From the NCBI GenBank assembly GCA_963716215.1, contig OY970298.1, positions 3,348,001-3,412,000 of the forward strand: a stretch of DNA of 64,000 bases, read 5' to 3'. Of the stretch, positions 50,423 to 58,981 are shown one piece after another. The DNA is from JACVRW01 sp963716215. Lineage in GTDB: Bacteria; Actinomycetota; Thermoleophilia; Solirubrobacterales; Thermoleophilaceae. The notes beneath the pieces were generated by a model, which was not told the origin of the DNA, made no database searches, and saw nothing but the letters and a program-made list of their open reading frames with translations. The first letter of the stretch is position 1. Each line of letters opens with the position of its first letter. The position numbers and the translations under genes were made by a program.

Positions 50423-51121
50423 TCAGAGCCGGAGCGAAGTGCTGACCGGGATCATTGGCGCGCGGCGGGTGTGGACGGTTTCGATGATTTCGGCGTTGTC
50501 GATGCCTTGGAGGTAGACCGAGGTGATGCCGAGGTTGCTGTGGCCGAGTTGGCGCTGAATGACGACGAGCGGCACGCCTTCGCGAGCCATCTCGACGGCG
50601 TGGGCATGGCGCAGCTGATGCGGGGCGAATCGTCGGCGGACCCCAGCTGTGGCGGCCGTGCGCCGGAGCTGAGCTCGAGCGGCGGCGGTCGACCACTGGC
50701 GACCACGCGTCCGGCCGTTGAGGACGCAGAACAAGCGGGCCGATTGGAAGGCTGACACGTCGTTTGAGCCACGGCTGGAGCTCGTCCCAGCCCCAGGTGT
50801 CCATCCCGACCTCGCGGCGGCGTCCGCCCTTGCCGCGACGCACGAGCAACGCGCCGCGTCGGTAATCGAGATCGGCTTCGGTGAGGGCCAGCGCTTCCTG
50901 GATCCGCAGGCCGGCGCGCCAGAGGACCACGATCAAGCCACGCAGCCGTTGGCCGTGCGCGTTGTCGCCGGCCTTGCGCATGACGGCGACGATCTCCTCG
51001 ACTTTGGGCGGATCGGCGGGGTAGCGGAGACCCTTGTTTCGCGGGACTCGACCTGCATGGAAGCCGGGCATGGTCGCGGGCGACCGGCGTCGACCGCGCG
51101 GTCAAGCAGCATCTCGGACAT
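50423..51121 (-). pseudogene. Tyrosine recombinase copy 2, two frameshifts
   Basis: It is nearly identical to the intact copy at 60515-61213. One base is missing near 51093 (CGACCGCGCGG against CGACCAGCGCGG), which breaks the frame just after the start MSEMLLDRA. One base is extra near 50737 (AAGCGGGCC against AAGGGGCC), which breaks it again after GPL. The catalytic C-terminal half is still readable in its own frame. It therefore cannot make a full protein, although its surroundings are recent copies. Confidence 0.88.
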
Positions 51122-51302
51122 GGTCCCTCCTCGGGTTCGGAGAACGCGACCGAGCATCCACCGGGAGCAGTCACTCCGTGACCAAGCAGGCGCGGGACGG
51201 AACCCGTCAGGCTGAGCGGCTGCGGCTGCTTCTCGTCCAAAGCGCTACTCCGCCGCGTCAGGCGGAATCCAGTCGGGGCGGTCGGCGGGGATCGCGTGTT
51301 AA

Positions 51303-52436
51303 ATGGGAATCGTGCGCGCACTCTTCGCGACCTCCCCCGGTCTTGGCCATGTGTTCCCGACGATCTCCCTAGCACACGCGCTGCGTGCCGCCGGCCACGA
51401 GGTGCTGGTGGCGACCGCGGGCGGCAAGGAGGCCGCGAACGCCGGCCTGCACGTCGTGGACACCGCGCCGGGTGTCGACATCGGCGCGGTGTTCCAGCAG
51501 GCGGCCAGCGAGCAACCCGAGGAGTTCGACTACAGCACGGACGTCGACACCGAGAAGGGGTTGGAGTTCGTCGGCGCGATCTTCGCCAAGTTGTCCGGCG
51601 TGTCGGTGGACCTGACCGTGTCGGCGGCCGAATCGTGGCGGCCGGACGTGGTCGTGTACTCGTCGATGGAGGGCACCGGGCCGCTGGTCGCCGCGAAGCT
51701 CGGCGTGCCGGCCGTGTCGCACGGCTTCGGGTTCGCCGACGAGGCGTCGATGACCGAGGCGATCTTCAAGAAGATGGTCGAGGAACGCGAACGGCATGGC
51801 GTGCAAGGGTTTCCCGAGGTGCGCGAGTCGATCGACGTGGCGCCGCCGAGCATGGTCGACCGGCCGGTGCGCGGCTGGCCGATGCGGTACGTGCCGTACA
51901 ACGGAGGCGGCGTGCTGCCCGAGTGGGTGCTCGAACGGCCCGCGCGCCCGCGCGTCGCGGTGACACTCGGCACGGTGCTGACCCAGGTCGGCGCGCTCAC
52001 GTCGTTGACCAAACTCGTCGACGTGGCACGGCATCTGGACGCCGAGTTCGTACTCGCCCTCGGCGACGCGGACCCGTCGCCACTGGGAGAACTGCCGGAC
52101 AACGTGCGGGCGGCCGGGTGGGTGCCGCTGTCCGCGCTGCTGCCGACCTGCGCGGCGCTGGTGCACCACGGCGGGGCCGGCTCGACGCTGACCGCGATCG
52201 ACGCCGGAGTCACGCAACTCGTGCTGCCGCACGGCGCCGACCAGTACATGAACGCGGACGCCGTGGCGCGGCGCGGGCTCGGTCTGCGTTCGGAGCCGGA
52301 TCAGGTGGACGCGGAGCTGATCGACCGCCTGCTCACCGACCCGGGGCTGGGCCGGGCCGCCTCCGAGGTGGCCGACGAGATCGCGACGCTGCCGAGGCCC
52401 GCCGACCTCGTGCCGAAAATCGCCGGCCTCGCCTGA
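51303..52436 (+). CDS. GT1 glycosyltransferase (macrolide/antibiotic type), copy 1
   Basis: 377 aa, GT-B fold. Near the N-terminus GLGHVFPTISLAHALRAAGHEVLVATAGG is the conserved acceptor-domain loop. The C-terminal nucleotide-sugar site is ALVHHGGAGSTLTAIDAGVTQLVLPHGADQ, the family signature with the HHGGAGS motif. It resembles actinomycete glycosyltransferases of polyketide and aminoglycoside tailoring. There are no biosynthetic genes around, so the acceptor is unknown. The gene is intact in both copies and differs at about one amino acid (A/V near residue 362). A truncated XRE regulator follows. Confidence 0.93.
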   Translation: MGIVRALFATSPGLGHVFPTISLAHALRAAGHEVLVATAGGKEAANAGLHVVDTAPGVDIGAVFQQAASEQPEEFDYSTDVDTEKGLEFVGAIFAKLSGVSVDLTVSAAESWRPDVVVYSSMEGTGPLVAAKLGVPAVSHGFGFADEASMTEAIFKKMVEERERHGVQGFPEVRESIDVAPPSMVDRPVRGWPMRYVPYNGGGVLPEWVLERPARPRVAVTLGTVLTQVGALTSLTKLVDVARHLDAEFVLALGDADPSPLGELPDNVRAAGWVPLSALLPTCAALVHHGGAGSTLTAIDAGVTQLVLPHGADQYMNADAVARRGLGLRSEPDQVDAELIDRLLTDPGLGRAASEVADEIATLPRPADLVPKIAGLA

Positions 52437-52536
52437 CTTTGCCAGGGGTGCACACCGTGGCGTGCACTAATCCCTTGGGCTGACTTTGGCGCGTGGCAGG
52501 TGAAATGGCGAGGGTGTCGCCCGTACGGTCGTCCAC

Positions 52537-52647
52537 ATGGCGAGGAGACGGGCGGACGCCTGCTATCGAGAACTGGGTGCGGAACTCCGAAAGCGGCGGA
52601 TCGCCGCGAACCAGTCTTACGCCTTTCGTCCGACGTGCAACCTCTGA
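52537..52647 (+). pseudogene. XRE-type regulator N-terminal fragment, copy 1
   Basis: A 36-residue frame MARRRADACYRELGAELRKRRIAANQ, then SYAFRPTCNL and a stop. The first 26 residues match the N-terminus of actinomycete XRE/helix-turn-helix regulators (RELGAELRKRRxAA). The HTH proper is missing: the sequence joins directly to other DNA. It marks the right boundary of a foreign fragment carrying the glycosyltransferase. Confidence 0.55.
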
Positions 52648-52710
52648 CGCCGCGGGGTTGAGCGACTACTCGGGTCGTCCTGCTCGCTTCTCCGGTGGGT
52701 AGTACCGGTC

Positions 52711-53097
52711 CTAGCCAGCCTGCCAGTCGCTTTCGCTGAGGTTCCAAGTCTCTGCGGGGAGCGGTGGAGGAACCTCCTCCAGTAGTACAGCCAGCAGGAC
52801 CGCGTGCACTTCCCGCGCCCGTCGCCCCTTGTGTGCACGCCGCACGAGCCGCTTCCCGTCCCGAGTGACACCAAGCTTTTCGCCCTCGGCAGTGACGAGC
52901 CCCGCGGCAACAAGGCGGTTAACGGCCCACACGAGGATGTTTCTAGACGGAATGTTGACGTTGATGTAGTCGGCCGACCCGATCACCCTTTCGAGGCTTC
53001 GCGGTCGGTGCGAGTCCGCAATCGCCTGAAGGATCCACACGTCATCACCGTCCCAGACGTCACCTCCGTCGGTCATCTGGGAAGTATCGCTTTCCAT
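52711..53097 (-). CDS. Winged-helix-like protein, copy 1, truncated by a nonsense change
   Basis: 128 aa ending at TAG 52711; the second copy continues for 15 more codons (YDRYYPPEKRAG) because TAG is TAC there. The core WDGDDVWILQAIADSHRPRSLERVIGSADYINVNIPSRNILVWAVNRLVAAGLVTAEGEKLGVTRDGKRLVRRA fits a winged-helix DNA-binding fold with a wing GEKLGVTRDG. Its ATG (53095-53097) lies inside the left arm of recombination site S4. It may be a small regulator. The truncation probably only trims the tail. Confidence 0.65.
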   Translation of the reverse strand: MESDTSQMTDGGDVWDGDDVWILQAIADSHRPRSLERVIGSADYINVNIPSRNILVWAVNRLVAAGLVTAEGEKLGVTRDGKRLVRRAHKGRRAREVHAVLLAVLLEEVPPPLPAETWNLSESDWQAG

Positions 53098-53136
53098 GCG
53101 AGGGAGCAGTCAGAGCTCGAGTGCCGCTTTGCGCGA
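53090..53136. other. Recombination-site S4
   Basis: CTTTCCATGCGAGGG...GCCGCTTTGCGCGA, core 53131-53136. It is identical to S5 over the left arm and core and very like S6. The inner arms GCAGTC and GAGTGC pair imperfectly. The right flank (AAGGCGGCAGCGG) is unique here. The winged-helix gene start codon is inside it. Confidence 0.7.
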
Positions 53137-53151
53137 AAGGCGGCAGCGGAA

Positions 53152-53382
53152 CTAGCCCCGGCCGCAAAGGATTCGCGTGGCGCGAAAGTGATAGCCGTCC
53201 TGCCCGTCTGGCACGGGCTCGTAGTCGCAGGAGACGGTGTCACCGGCCGCCAGGCAGCGATAGCTGTCGGGCTCCGCCTCGATGTGGCTGTAGTGGGCCC
53301 AGATCTCGCCAGGGGCCTCCGGTGACACGATCACGCCCCAGCCCTCCTCCTCGTTCCACGCCGTGACCGTTCCTTGGAGCAT
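53152..53382 (-). CDS. Cold-shock-domain protein
   Basis: 76 aa from ATG 53382 (GGAACGG 12 nt upstream). MLQGTVTAWNEEEGWGVIVSPEAPGEIWAHYSHIEAEP resembles the cold-shock domain, with RNP1-like EGWGVIVSP and RNP2-like IWAHYSHI (usual KGFGFI and VFVHYS). It ends RATRILC. It probably binds single-stranded RNA or DNA. It is the first gene after site S4, and the hairpin repeat copy B lies upstream. Confidence 0.75.
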   Translation of the reverse strand: MLQGTVTAWNEEEGWGVIVSPEAPGEIWAHYSHIEAEPDSYRCLAAGDTVSCDYEPVPDGQDGYHFRATRILCGRG

Positions 53383-53458
53383 GGCGCCACTATGACGGGC
53401 AACTAGGCACTGCTGCCTTGCGAGGAACGCGGTCCCCTCCCGCCCCACCCGCGGGTGG

Positions 53459-53520
53459 CCGAGAAAGCACACTTTCGTGCCCCGAGCGTCAGCGAGGGTG
53501 CGCGAAAGGAAATTTCTCGG
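53459..53520 (-). repeat. Hairpin repeat, copy B
   Basis: CCGAGAAA (53459-53466) pairs with TTTCTCGG (53513-53520); CTTTCG and CGAAAG pair inside. It is the inverted second copy of the element at 37570-37632. The fifth base pair of the stem is changed from C-G to G-C. Flanks GGGTCCTGTCC and GGCCACCCGCG match the other copy. The internal part differs by several bases and one indel. Confidence 0.75.
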
Positions 53521-53657
53521 ACAGGACCCGCGGCTGGGCGGCCTGGGCCCCGGCGGATCTAGCGTCGCGAGCGCGGCAGACCGCAGGTCCCGCACCACGG
53601 GCCGCGAACTGAACCGGTAGTGGATTGGCCACTGACGCCCGAGCCTAGGAGTGCCCC

Positions 53658-54332
53658 ATGAACGAGGATCATCCAGTTCGATTCTCAGTCGACTATCCCG
53701 ACCGCCCCCTGAACCGCCTGACCAGCGCCTTCCGGATCTTCACCGTGATCCCGATCGCGATCCTGGCGGGCACCATCGGCGGCTACACGGGCGGCAGCGG
53801 GTACGACGGGGGCGACAGCGCGAGCATTGCGATCGGCGGCATCGGCCTGCTGTTCCTGCCCCCGCTGCTGATGATCCTCTTCCGCCAGAAGTACCCGCGC
53901 TGGTGGTTCGACTGGAACCTCGAGCTGCTGCGGTTCACCAACCGCGTCTGCACCTACGTCGCGCTCATGAACGACCGCTACCCCTCGACCGACGAGCCGC
54001 AGTGGGTCAAGCTCGACTTCCCCTATCCCGACGCCCAACGCGACCTCAACCGCTGGCTCCCGCTCGTCAAGTGGTTCCTCGCCATCCCCCACTACTTCGT
54101 GCTGTTCTTCCTCTCCATCGCGACCCTCATCGTGCTGATCGTCGCCTGGTTCGCGATCCTCTTCACCGGCCGCTACCCGCGCGGCATGTTCGAGTTCGTC
54201 GAGGGCGTGATCCGCTGGCACAACCGGGTGGTCGGCTACGCGTTCACCCTCGTCACCGATCGCTACCCGCCGTTCTCGCTGGGCCAGCGGGAGACCCCGC
54301 CGTCCGGGCCTGAGCACCCGGTCGCGGTCTGA
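53658..54332 (+). CDS. DUF4389 membrane protein
   Basis: 224 aa from ATG 53658 (AGGAG 6 nt upstream). The first hydrophobic segment is ILAGTIGGYTGG; the second is GLLFLPPLLMILF followed by the signature RQKYPRWWFDWNLELLRFTNRVCTYVALMNDRYPS. A second repeat of the domain, WFLAIPHYFVLFFLSIATLIVLIVAWFAILFTGRYPRGMFEFVEGVIRWHNRVVGYAFTLVTDRYPPFS, is clear. The DUF4389 family has three or four transmembrane segments; the function is unknown. Confidence 0.9.
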   Translation: MNEDHPVRFSVDYPDRPLNRLTSAFRIFTVIPIAILAGTIGGYTGGSGYDGGDSASIAIGGIGLLFLPPLLMILFRQKYPRWWFDWNLELLRFTNRVCTYVALMNDRYPSTDEPQWVKLDFPYPDAQRDLNRWLPLVKWFLAIPHYFVLFFLSIATLIVLIVAWFAILFTGRYPRGMFEFVEGVIRWHNRVVGYAFTLVTDRYPPFSLGQRETPPSGPEHPVAV

Positions 54333-54362
54333 GCGTCTGAACGCCCCGCCGCGTCCGCGGAC

Positions 54363-55880
54363 ATGGACGTATGGCCCCGTTGGGCGGAATCCACTCCGAG
54401 GATTCCGACCACGGGTCGAGTCACCCTTACGAAGCCCGTGCGCTCAGCCATCCCAGTGGTCCTGCTCGTCAGCCTCGGGGGAGCGTTGAGCGTTCAGTCC
54501 GCGTTCGCGTCCCCGGCAGCCGGCACGCGCGGGGCGCCTCCAAGCAGTGCGGTCGGGGCCCTGACGCAGTTGAAGGGGCCGAGCGGCTGTCTCGTCGATC
54601 GCTCCAAGCGTCGTCGTGGCTGCACGGCCGTGCGCGCGCTGCGCGGCCCGGCGCCCTTCCTCGGGTCGGGGGCGCTCGCGATCAGCGGTGACGGGCGGAA
54701 CGTCTACGTCGCTTCGTCGAGGAGCGACGCGATCGCCGTCTTCGCGCGCAACGGGCGCACCGGGAAGCTGCGCCAGCGCCGCGGCACCGCCGGCTGTATC
54801 GCGGCCAGGGGCGCGAGCGGCTGCGCCGCGGCGCGCGGGCTCAACGGCCCAAACTCGGTCGCCGTCAGCGCCGACGGGAAGCACGTCTACGCGACCTCTG
54901 TTCTCAGCGACACGGTCGCCGTGTTCCGCCGCAACCGATCGACCGGCGCTCTCACCCAGCCCCGCGGCGAGGACGGCTGCGTCGCGGCCCGGGCGGCCTC
55001 GCGCTGCGCCGCCGGCCGCGCGCTCAACGGTCCGGACGTGGTGACCGTGAGCCCGGACGGCAGGAACGTCTACGTGGGCGCGTTCTTCGGCAACGCGGTC
55101 GCGGTGTTCGCGCGCGACGCCTCCACCGGCGCGCTGACCCAGCCCGCCGATGCCACCGGCTGCCTCGTCAACGCTCCGACCGCCGGCTGCACCACCGGCC
55201 TCGCCCTGGCGGCGCCCGAGGGGATGGCGATCAGCGCCGACGGCGACAACGTCTACGTCGCCACAGCCGTCAGCAACGCCATCGGCGTCCTCACCCGCAA
55301 CTCGTCCACCGGCGCCCTGACTCAGGCGACGGACGGCACCGGCTGCATCGCCGCCGGCTCGCTGGCGGGTTGCACAACCGGCATTCAGCTGACCGGGGCG
55401 AACGCGGTGGCGGTCGGCGCGGGCGACGACAACGTCTACGTCACCTCGCTGCGGAGCAACAGCCTGACGACGTTCGACCGGGCTTCGTCGACCGGGCAGC
55501 TCACGCAGAAGACCGGCACCTCGGCCTGCGTGATCTACGTCCTCGCGGTCGGCTGCTCGCTCGGCCGGGCGCTCGACGCGCCCGAGGGACTCGCCGTCTC
55601 GCCCGACGGCGCGAGCGTCTACGCCGCCGCGTTCGGGTCGGGCGCCGTGGACGTCTTCAACCGCGACGCCGGTTCCGGCGCACTGATCCAGAAGGCGCGC
55701 CGCAGGGGCTGCGTGACCACGCCCGCCACGCCGAGCTGCGCCTCCGGGCGGTCACTGCGAAAGGTCTCCTCGGTCGCCGTCAGTCCCGACGGCAAGCACC
55801 TCTACGCGGCCGCGTTCGGGAGCGACGCGGTCGGTGTCTTCAAACGGATTACCAAGGAGGTTCGGCGTGGGAACGACTGA
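54363..55880 (+). CDS. Secreted beta-propeller (lactonase/YVTN-like) protein
   Basis: 505 aa. A signal peptide (about residues 27-50, VVLLVSLGGALSVQSAFA) follows a basic N-terminus. Seven repeats of about 55-60 residues each contain a blade motif such as VAVSADGKHVYATS or MAISADGDNVYVAT, then VAVFxRNxxTGALTQ and a CCxxG-like Cys pair (GC...GC). It is a seven-bladed propeller of the lactonase-like family. The conserved lactonase catalytic residues cannot be assigned. Its stop overlaps the sulfatase GTG by 14 nt. Confidence 0.85.
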   Translation: MDVWPRWAESTPRIPTTGRVTLTKPVRSAIPVVLLVSLGGALSVQSAFASPAAGTRGAPPSSAVGALTQLKGPSGCLVDRSKRRRGCTAVRALRGPAPFLGSGALAISGDGRNVYVASSRSDAIAVFARNGRTGKLRQRRGTAGCIAARGASGCAAARGLNGPNSVAVSADGKHVYATSVLSDTVAVFRRNRSTGALTQPRGEDGCVAARAASRCAAGRALNGPDVVTVSPDGRNVYVGAFFGNAVAVFARDASTGALTQPADATGCLVNAPTAGCTTGLALAAPEGMAISADGDNVYVATAVSNAIGVLTRNSSTGALTQATDGTGCIAAGSLAGCTTGIQLTGANAVAVGAGDDNVYVTSLRSNSLTTFDRASSTGQLTQKTGTSACVIYVLAVGCSLGRALDAPEGLAVSPDGASVYAAAFGSGAVDVFNRDAGSGALIQKARRRGCVTTPATPSCASGRSLRKVSSVAVSPDGKHLYAAAFGSDAVGVFKRITKEVRRGND

Positions 55881-57453
55881 CATGCGGGACGGCATCACCC
55901 GTGCCGACCTGCTGAAGGCCGCCGGCGCGGCCGCGCCGGCGGTGCTGCTCGGCGGCCAGTCCGAGGCGCGCGCGTCTCGCGCGCGCCCGGCGCGCCGGGT
56001 CGCGGGCATGAACGTGCTCGTGTTCCTGACCGACCAGCAGCGCGCGGTCCAGCACTTCCCGCCCGGCTGGACGAAGCGCAACATGCCAGGGCTCACGCGC
56101 CTCCAGCGACACGGGATGACGTTCCGCAACGCGCACACCAACGCGTGCATGTGCTCGCCGGCGCGCTCGACCCTGCTGTCGGGCTACTTCCCGGCACAGC
56201 ACGGCGTGAAGTACACGCTGGAGACCGACATGCCCGCGTCGCAGTACCCGCAGGTCGAGTTCTCGACCGCGTTCAAGAACCCCGCCACGGTGGCGGCGGC
56301 CGCCGGCTACACGCCGGTCTACAAGGGGAAGTTCCACTGCAACAAGCCGGCAAACGGCTCGACATGGGTGCCCTCGGACGTCAACAGGTACGGCTTCACC
56401 CGCTGGGATCCGCCGGACGCGGGCGCCAACCAGGATCCGCCGGAGGCTGGCGGCGGGATCTACGACAACGACGGACGCTTCATGAACTCCCAGGGGACGC
56501 CCGAGGCGGGCACCGAGGGCGCGGTCCAGTACCTGAGCTCGAAGGCCGCGCAGGACCAGCCGTTCTTCATGGTCGTCTCGCTGGTCAACCCGCACGACGT
56601 GCTCTTCTACCCGAAGACCTACGACAGCTCTGGCTACGACGACGCCTGGCTGCAGGGCGAGATAGAGCTGCCGAAGACGGCCGGCGAGGACCTCTCGACC
56701 AAGCCGTCCGTGCAGGCGGAGTTCCTTCGCCTGTTCAACGCCTCGGGGCCGATCCCCACGCGGCGAATGAAGCGCAACTATTTGAACTTCTACGGCAACC
56801 TGATGAGGTCCGCGGACGCGTACCTGGTCAGGATCCTCGACACGCTCGCCAAGGCCGGCCTGCTCGACAACACGCTGGTGATCGCCACGTCCGATCACGG
56901 CGAGATGGGCACCGCGCACGGCGGCATGAGGCAGAAGAACTTCAACTTCTACGAGGAGTCGACTCACGTCCCGCTCGTCTACTCGAACCCCCGCCTGTTC
57001 AAGAAGCCCCGGACGAACGACTCCCTCGTCTCGCACGTCGACTTCCTGCCGACGCTCGCGACGCTGGTCGGCGCGCCGGCCAGCGCCCGCGACTCCTGGG
57101 AGGGGGTGGACTACTCGAGCCAGATCCTCAGCCGCTCGCCCAAGCCTCCGCAGGACTACACGGTGTTCACCTATGACGACTGGCAGTCGGGCCAAGCGCG
57201 CGGCCCCTACCCGGAGCCGCCGAACCACATCGTCGCCATCCGCGAGCGCCGCTACAAGCTCGCGCGCTACTACGACGCCGACGGCAACGTGCCCGACCAG
57301 TGGGAGATGTACGACCTCGAGACGGACCCGCTCGAGCGCACGAACCTCGCCTTCAAGAACCACAAGCGCACATCCGAGCAGCGACGCCAATTCAGGCGGC
57401 TCCGCCGCAAGCTCGCCCGGGTCGAGCGGACGCGGCTGCAGCCGCTCGGCTGA
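55867..57453 (+). CDS. Secreted sulfatase
   Basis: 528 aa from GTG 55867, preceded by AAGGAGG at 6 nt. Residues about 6-40 are a signal-like region (RADLLKAAGAAAPAVLLGG). The formylglycine motif is CSPARSTLLSG (C followed by PxR), preceded by LTDQQRAVQHFPPGW. TSDHGEMG carries the metal-binding D/H pair and GKFHC a conserved Lys. The C-terminal domain includes YDLETDPLERTNLA, typical of type I sulfatases. It hydrolyses a sulfate ester outside the cytoplasm. The overlap with the propeller gene suggests the two act together. Confidence 0.92.
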   Translation: MGTTDMRDGITRADLLKAAGAAAPAVLLGGQSEARASRARPARRVAGMNVLVFLTDQQRAVQHFPPGWTKRNMPGLTRLQRHGMTFRNAHTNACMCSPARSTLLSGYFPAQHGVKYTLETDMPASQYPQVEFSTAFKNPATVAAAAGYTPVYKGKFHCNKPANGSTWVPSDVNRYGFTRWDPPDAGANQDPPEAGGGIYDNDGRFMNSQGTPEAGTEGAVQYLSSKAAQDQPFFMVVSLVNPHDVLFYPKTYDSSGYDDAWLQGEIELPKTAGEDLSTKPSVQAEFLRLFNASGPIPTRRMKRNYLNFYGNLMRSADAYLVRILDTLAKAGLLDNTLVIATSDHGEMGTAHGGMRQKNFNFYEESTHVPLVYSNPRLFKKPRTNDSLVSHVDFLPTLATLVGAPASARDSWEGVDYSSQILSRSPKPPQDYTVFTYDDWQSGQARGPYPEPPNHIVAIRERRYKLARYYDADGNVPDQWEMYDLETDPLERTNLAFKNHKRTSEQRRQFRRLRRKLARVERTRLQPLG

Positions 57454-57502
57454 ACGACGGCCAGTCCGATGAGTCTCGCGGCGTGACCGGGTCTGTACCG
57501 AT

Positions 57503-58078
57503 ATGACCGCTACCTACACCTTCGACGTCTTTTCCAGCCTCGACGGCTTCGGCGCCGCCGGCGGCGACTGGACCGGCTACTGGGGCAAGCAGGGCCCCGA
57601 GTTGCTCGACCACCGCCTTGCCCAGTACGAGGCGGAGCAGCGGATGGTCCTCGGGGCCAACACGTATCGCGCGTTCGCGCGGATGCTGGCCTCGAGCACC
57701 GAGGAGTCCGAGGTCCGTGACCCATGGGTCACCCGGATGAGGAACCTGCCGGCCACGGTGGTGTCGACGACGCTGGAGGGACCCCTCGACTGGCCGGACG
57801 CGACCCTCGTGAGCGGTGACGCCGTAGACGTCGTCGCCCGGCTCAAGGAGGAGTCCGAGGTGCCGTTGCGCTCGCACGGCAGCCTGTCGATGAACCGGGC
57901 GCTGATGGCCGCCGGCCTAGTCGACCACGTGCAGGTGACGCTCTTCCCCGTCATCACGGGTGAGACCGGGCTCGACCCGATCTTCGGGGGTGCGGCCGAC
58001 TTCGACCTGGAACTGGTCGAGAACCGGACGCTCGACGGTGACATCCAAGAGCTGGTCTACCGACCCACCCTCCACTGA
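57503..58078 (+). CDS. Dihydrofolate reductase family (RibD C-terminal-like) protein
   Basis: 191 aa from ATG 57503. FDVFSSLDGFGAAGGDW at the N-terminus, MVLGANTYRAFARML (NADPH-binding helix), LPATVVSTTLEGPLDWPDATLVSG, LKEESEVPLRSHGSLSMNRALMAAGLVDHVQVTLFPVITG, and a C-terminal strand identify the RibD-like/YyaP family. It is a NADPH-dependent reductase of unknown substrate. The frame is intact. It lies 50 nt after the sulfatase gene. Confidence 0.88.
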   Translation: MTATYTFDVFSSLDGFGAAGGDWTGYWGKQGPELLDHRLAQYEAEQRMVLGANTYRAFARMLASSTEESEVRDPWVTRMRNLPATVVSTTLEGPLDWPDATLVSGDAVDVVARLKEESEVPLRSHGSLSMNRALMAAGLVDHVQVTLFPVITGETGLDPIFGGAADFDLELVENRTLDGDIQELVYRPTLH

Positions 58079-58087
58079 TCTGGCCCG

Positions 58088-58486
58088 CTACTCCGGCAGC
58101 CCGGCGGCTTCGAGGGCTCGTTCGCGATCGGTGTGCACCGAGAGGCGCACGATCCTCCGATCGCGAAGGGTCCATACGTGGACGAAGCGGTTCCAGACCT
58201 CGGTCTGGGTCCCTCTCATCCGCCCGCCATCGCGGACGACGTTGACGACCCGTCCCTCGTCGGCGTGGATCACCTCTTCGATCTCGACGCGGTAAGCCTC
58301 GAACGTCTCCCAGTACTCGCGCATGGCTTCCTGGGCAGCTTCAAATCCCAGGACTTCGACGATGTCCGGCCAGAGCTCCGTGTTGTCGAACTCGTAGTCC
58401 GGCTCGAACAGCTCCCGGGGTACCTCCAAGCGGGCGTTCACCCCTTCGTAGACCCGGCGCACCGTCTCGACGTTCTCCTCCGACAT
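58088..58486 (-). CDS. SnoaL-like (NTF2 fold) protein
   Basis: 132 aa. MSEENVETVRRVYEGVNARLEVPRELFEPDYEFDNTELWPDI at the N-terminus, YRVEIEEVIHADEGRVVNVVRDGGRMRGTQTEVWNRFVHVWTLRDRRIVRLSVHTDRERALEAAGLPE at the end: the standard actinobacterial SnoaL pattern. It is paralogous to the relic at 44865. It is probably a cytoplasmic ligand-binding or cyclase protein; the substrate is unknown. Confidence 0.88.
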   Translation of the reverse strand: MSEENVETVRRVYEGVNARLEVPRELFEPDYEFDNTELWPDIVEVLGFEAAQEAMREYWETFEAYRVEIEEVIHADEGRVVNVVRDGGRMRGTQTEVWNRFVHVWTLRDRRIVRLSVHTDRERALEAAGLPE

Positions 58487-58504
58487 CGCGCTGCAGTATC
58501 CCGC

Positions 58505-58921
58505 CTAAGCGACGACGAACGTGTAGTCGCGCTCGATCCGGCCGTCCCCGGCGAGGACGAGGAAGACGAGCCCGACTGCGACCACCTCGCCGTCCTTGGC
58601 GACCGCCTCCCAGTGGAACTTGACGACGTCGCCGAGTCGGTCGGCGTCGTCGCGCGCCCGGAAGCTGAGCGCCTCGGAGCCGACCCAGTGCTCGTACGCG
58701 CTCGCCGCGCGAGCCTCTATCTCCCTGTATCCCCGTGCCTCGAGGATCGGCCTGATCGCGAGCCCGGGGCCCGCCGCGATCTCGCGGATCTCCTCTGGCG
58801 GCTGGAGGACATGCCTCCCCTGCTCCGTCCAGAGCTCGGCGATCGCCCGCCGACGCCGGTCGGCGTCGGGCTCGTTCCAGAGCGCGAGGTACTTCCCCAC
58901 GAATGTCTGTGTCTCGGTCAT
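58505..58921 (-). CDS. SnoaL-like (NTF2 fold) protein
   Basis: 138 aa. KYLALWNEPDADRRRRAIAELWTEQGRHVLQPPEEI at the N-terminus (LALWN.pD..rR.aia.lW), ARAASAYEHWVG in the middle and VKFHWEAVAKDGEVVAVGLVFLVLAGDGRIERDYTFVV at the end fit the SnoaL family with a conserved HW. It lies 18 nt upstream of another SnoaL gene on the same strand, and is divergent from the XRE regulator, which may control it. Confidence 0.85.
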   Translation of the reverse strand: MTETQTFVGKYLALWNEPDADRRRRAIAELWTEQGRHVLQPPEEIREIAAGPGLAIRPILEARGYREIEARAASAYEHWVGSEALSFRARDDADRLGDVVKFHWEAVAKDGEVVAVGLVFLVLAGDGRIERDYTFVVA

Positions 58922-58981
58922 CGTTCAACGGTCCCGGAGGGAGGGCCGCGCGTCCATTACCTCCCGTGTAACTTCAATCTG

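Larger units (their letters stand above)
50398..53131. repeat. Recombinase-glycosyltransferase block, copy 1 of a 2733-bp direct repeat
   Basis: The block runs from core to core and matches 60490-63223 base for base with a constant offset of 10092. Differences are a +1 indel near 50737 and a -1 indel near 51093 in the recombinase, a few substitutions in the glycosyltransferase, and a nonsense substitution at 52711 in the winged-helix gene. Contents: recombinase, GT1 glycosyltransferase, XRE fragment, winged-helix gene. Confidence 0.95.
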
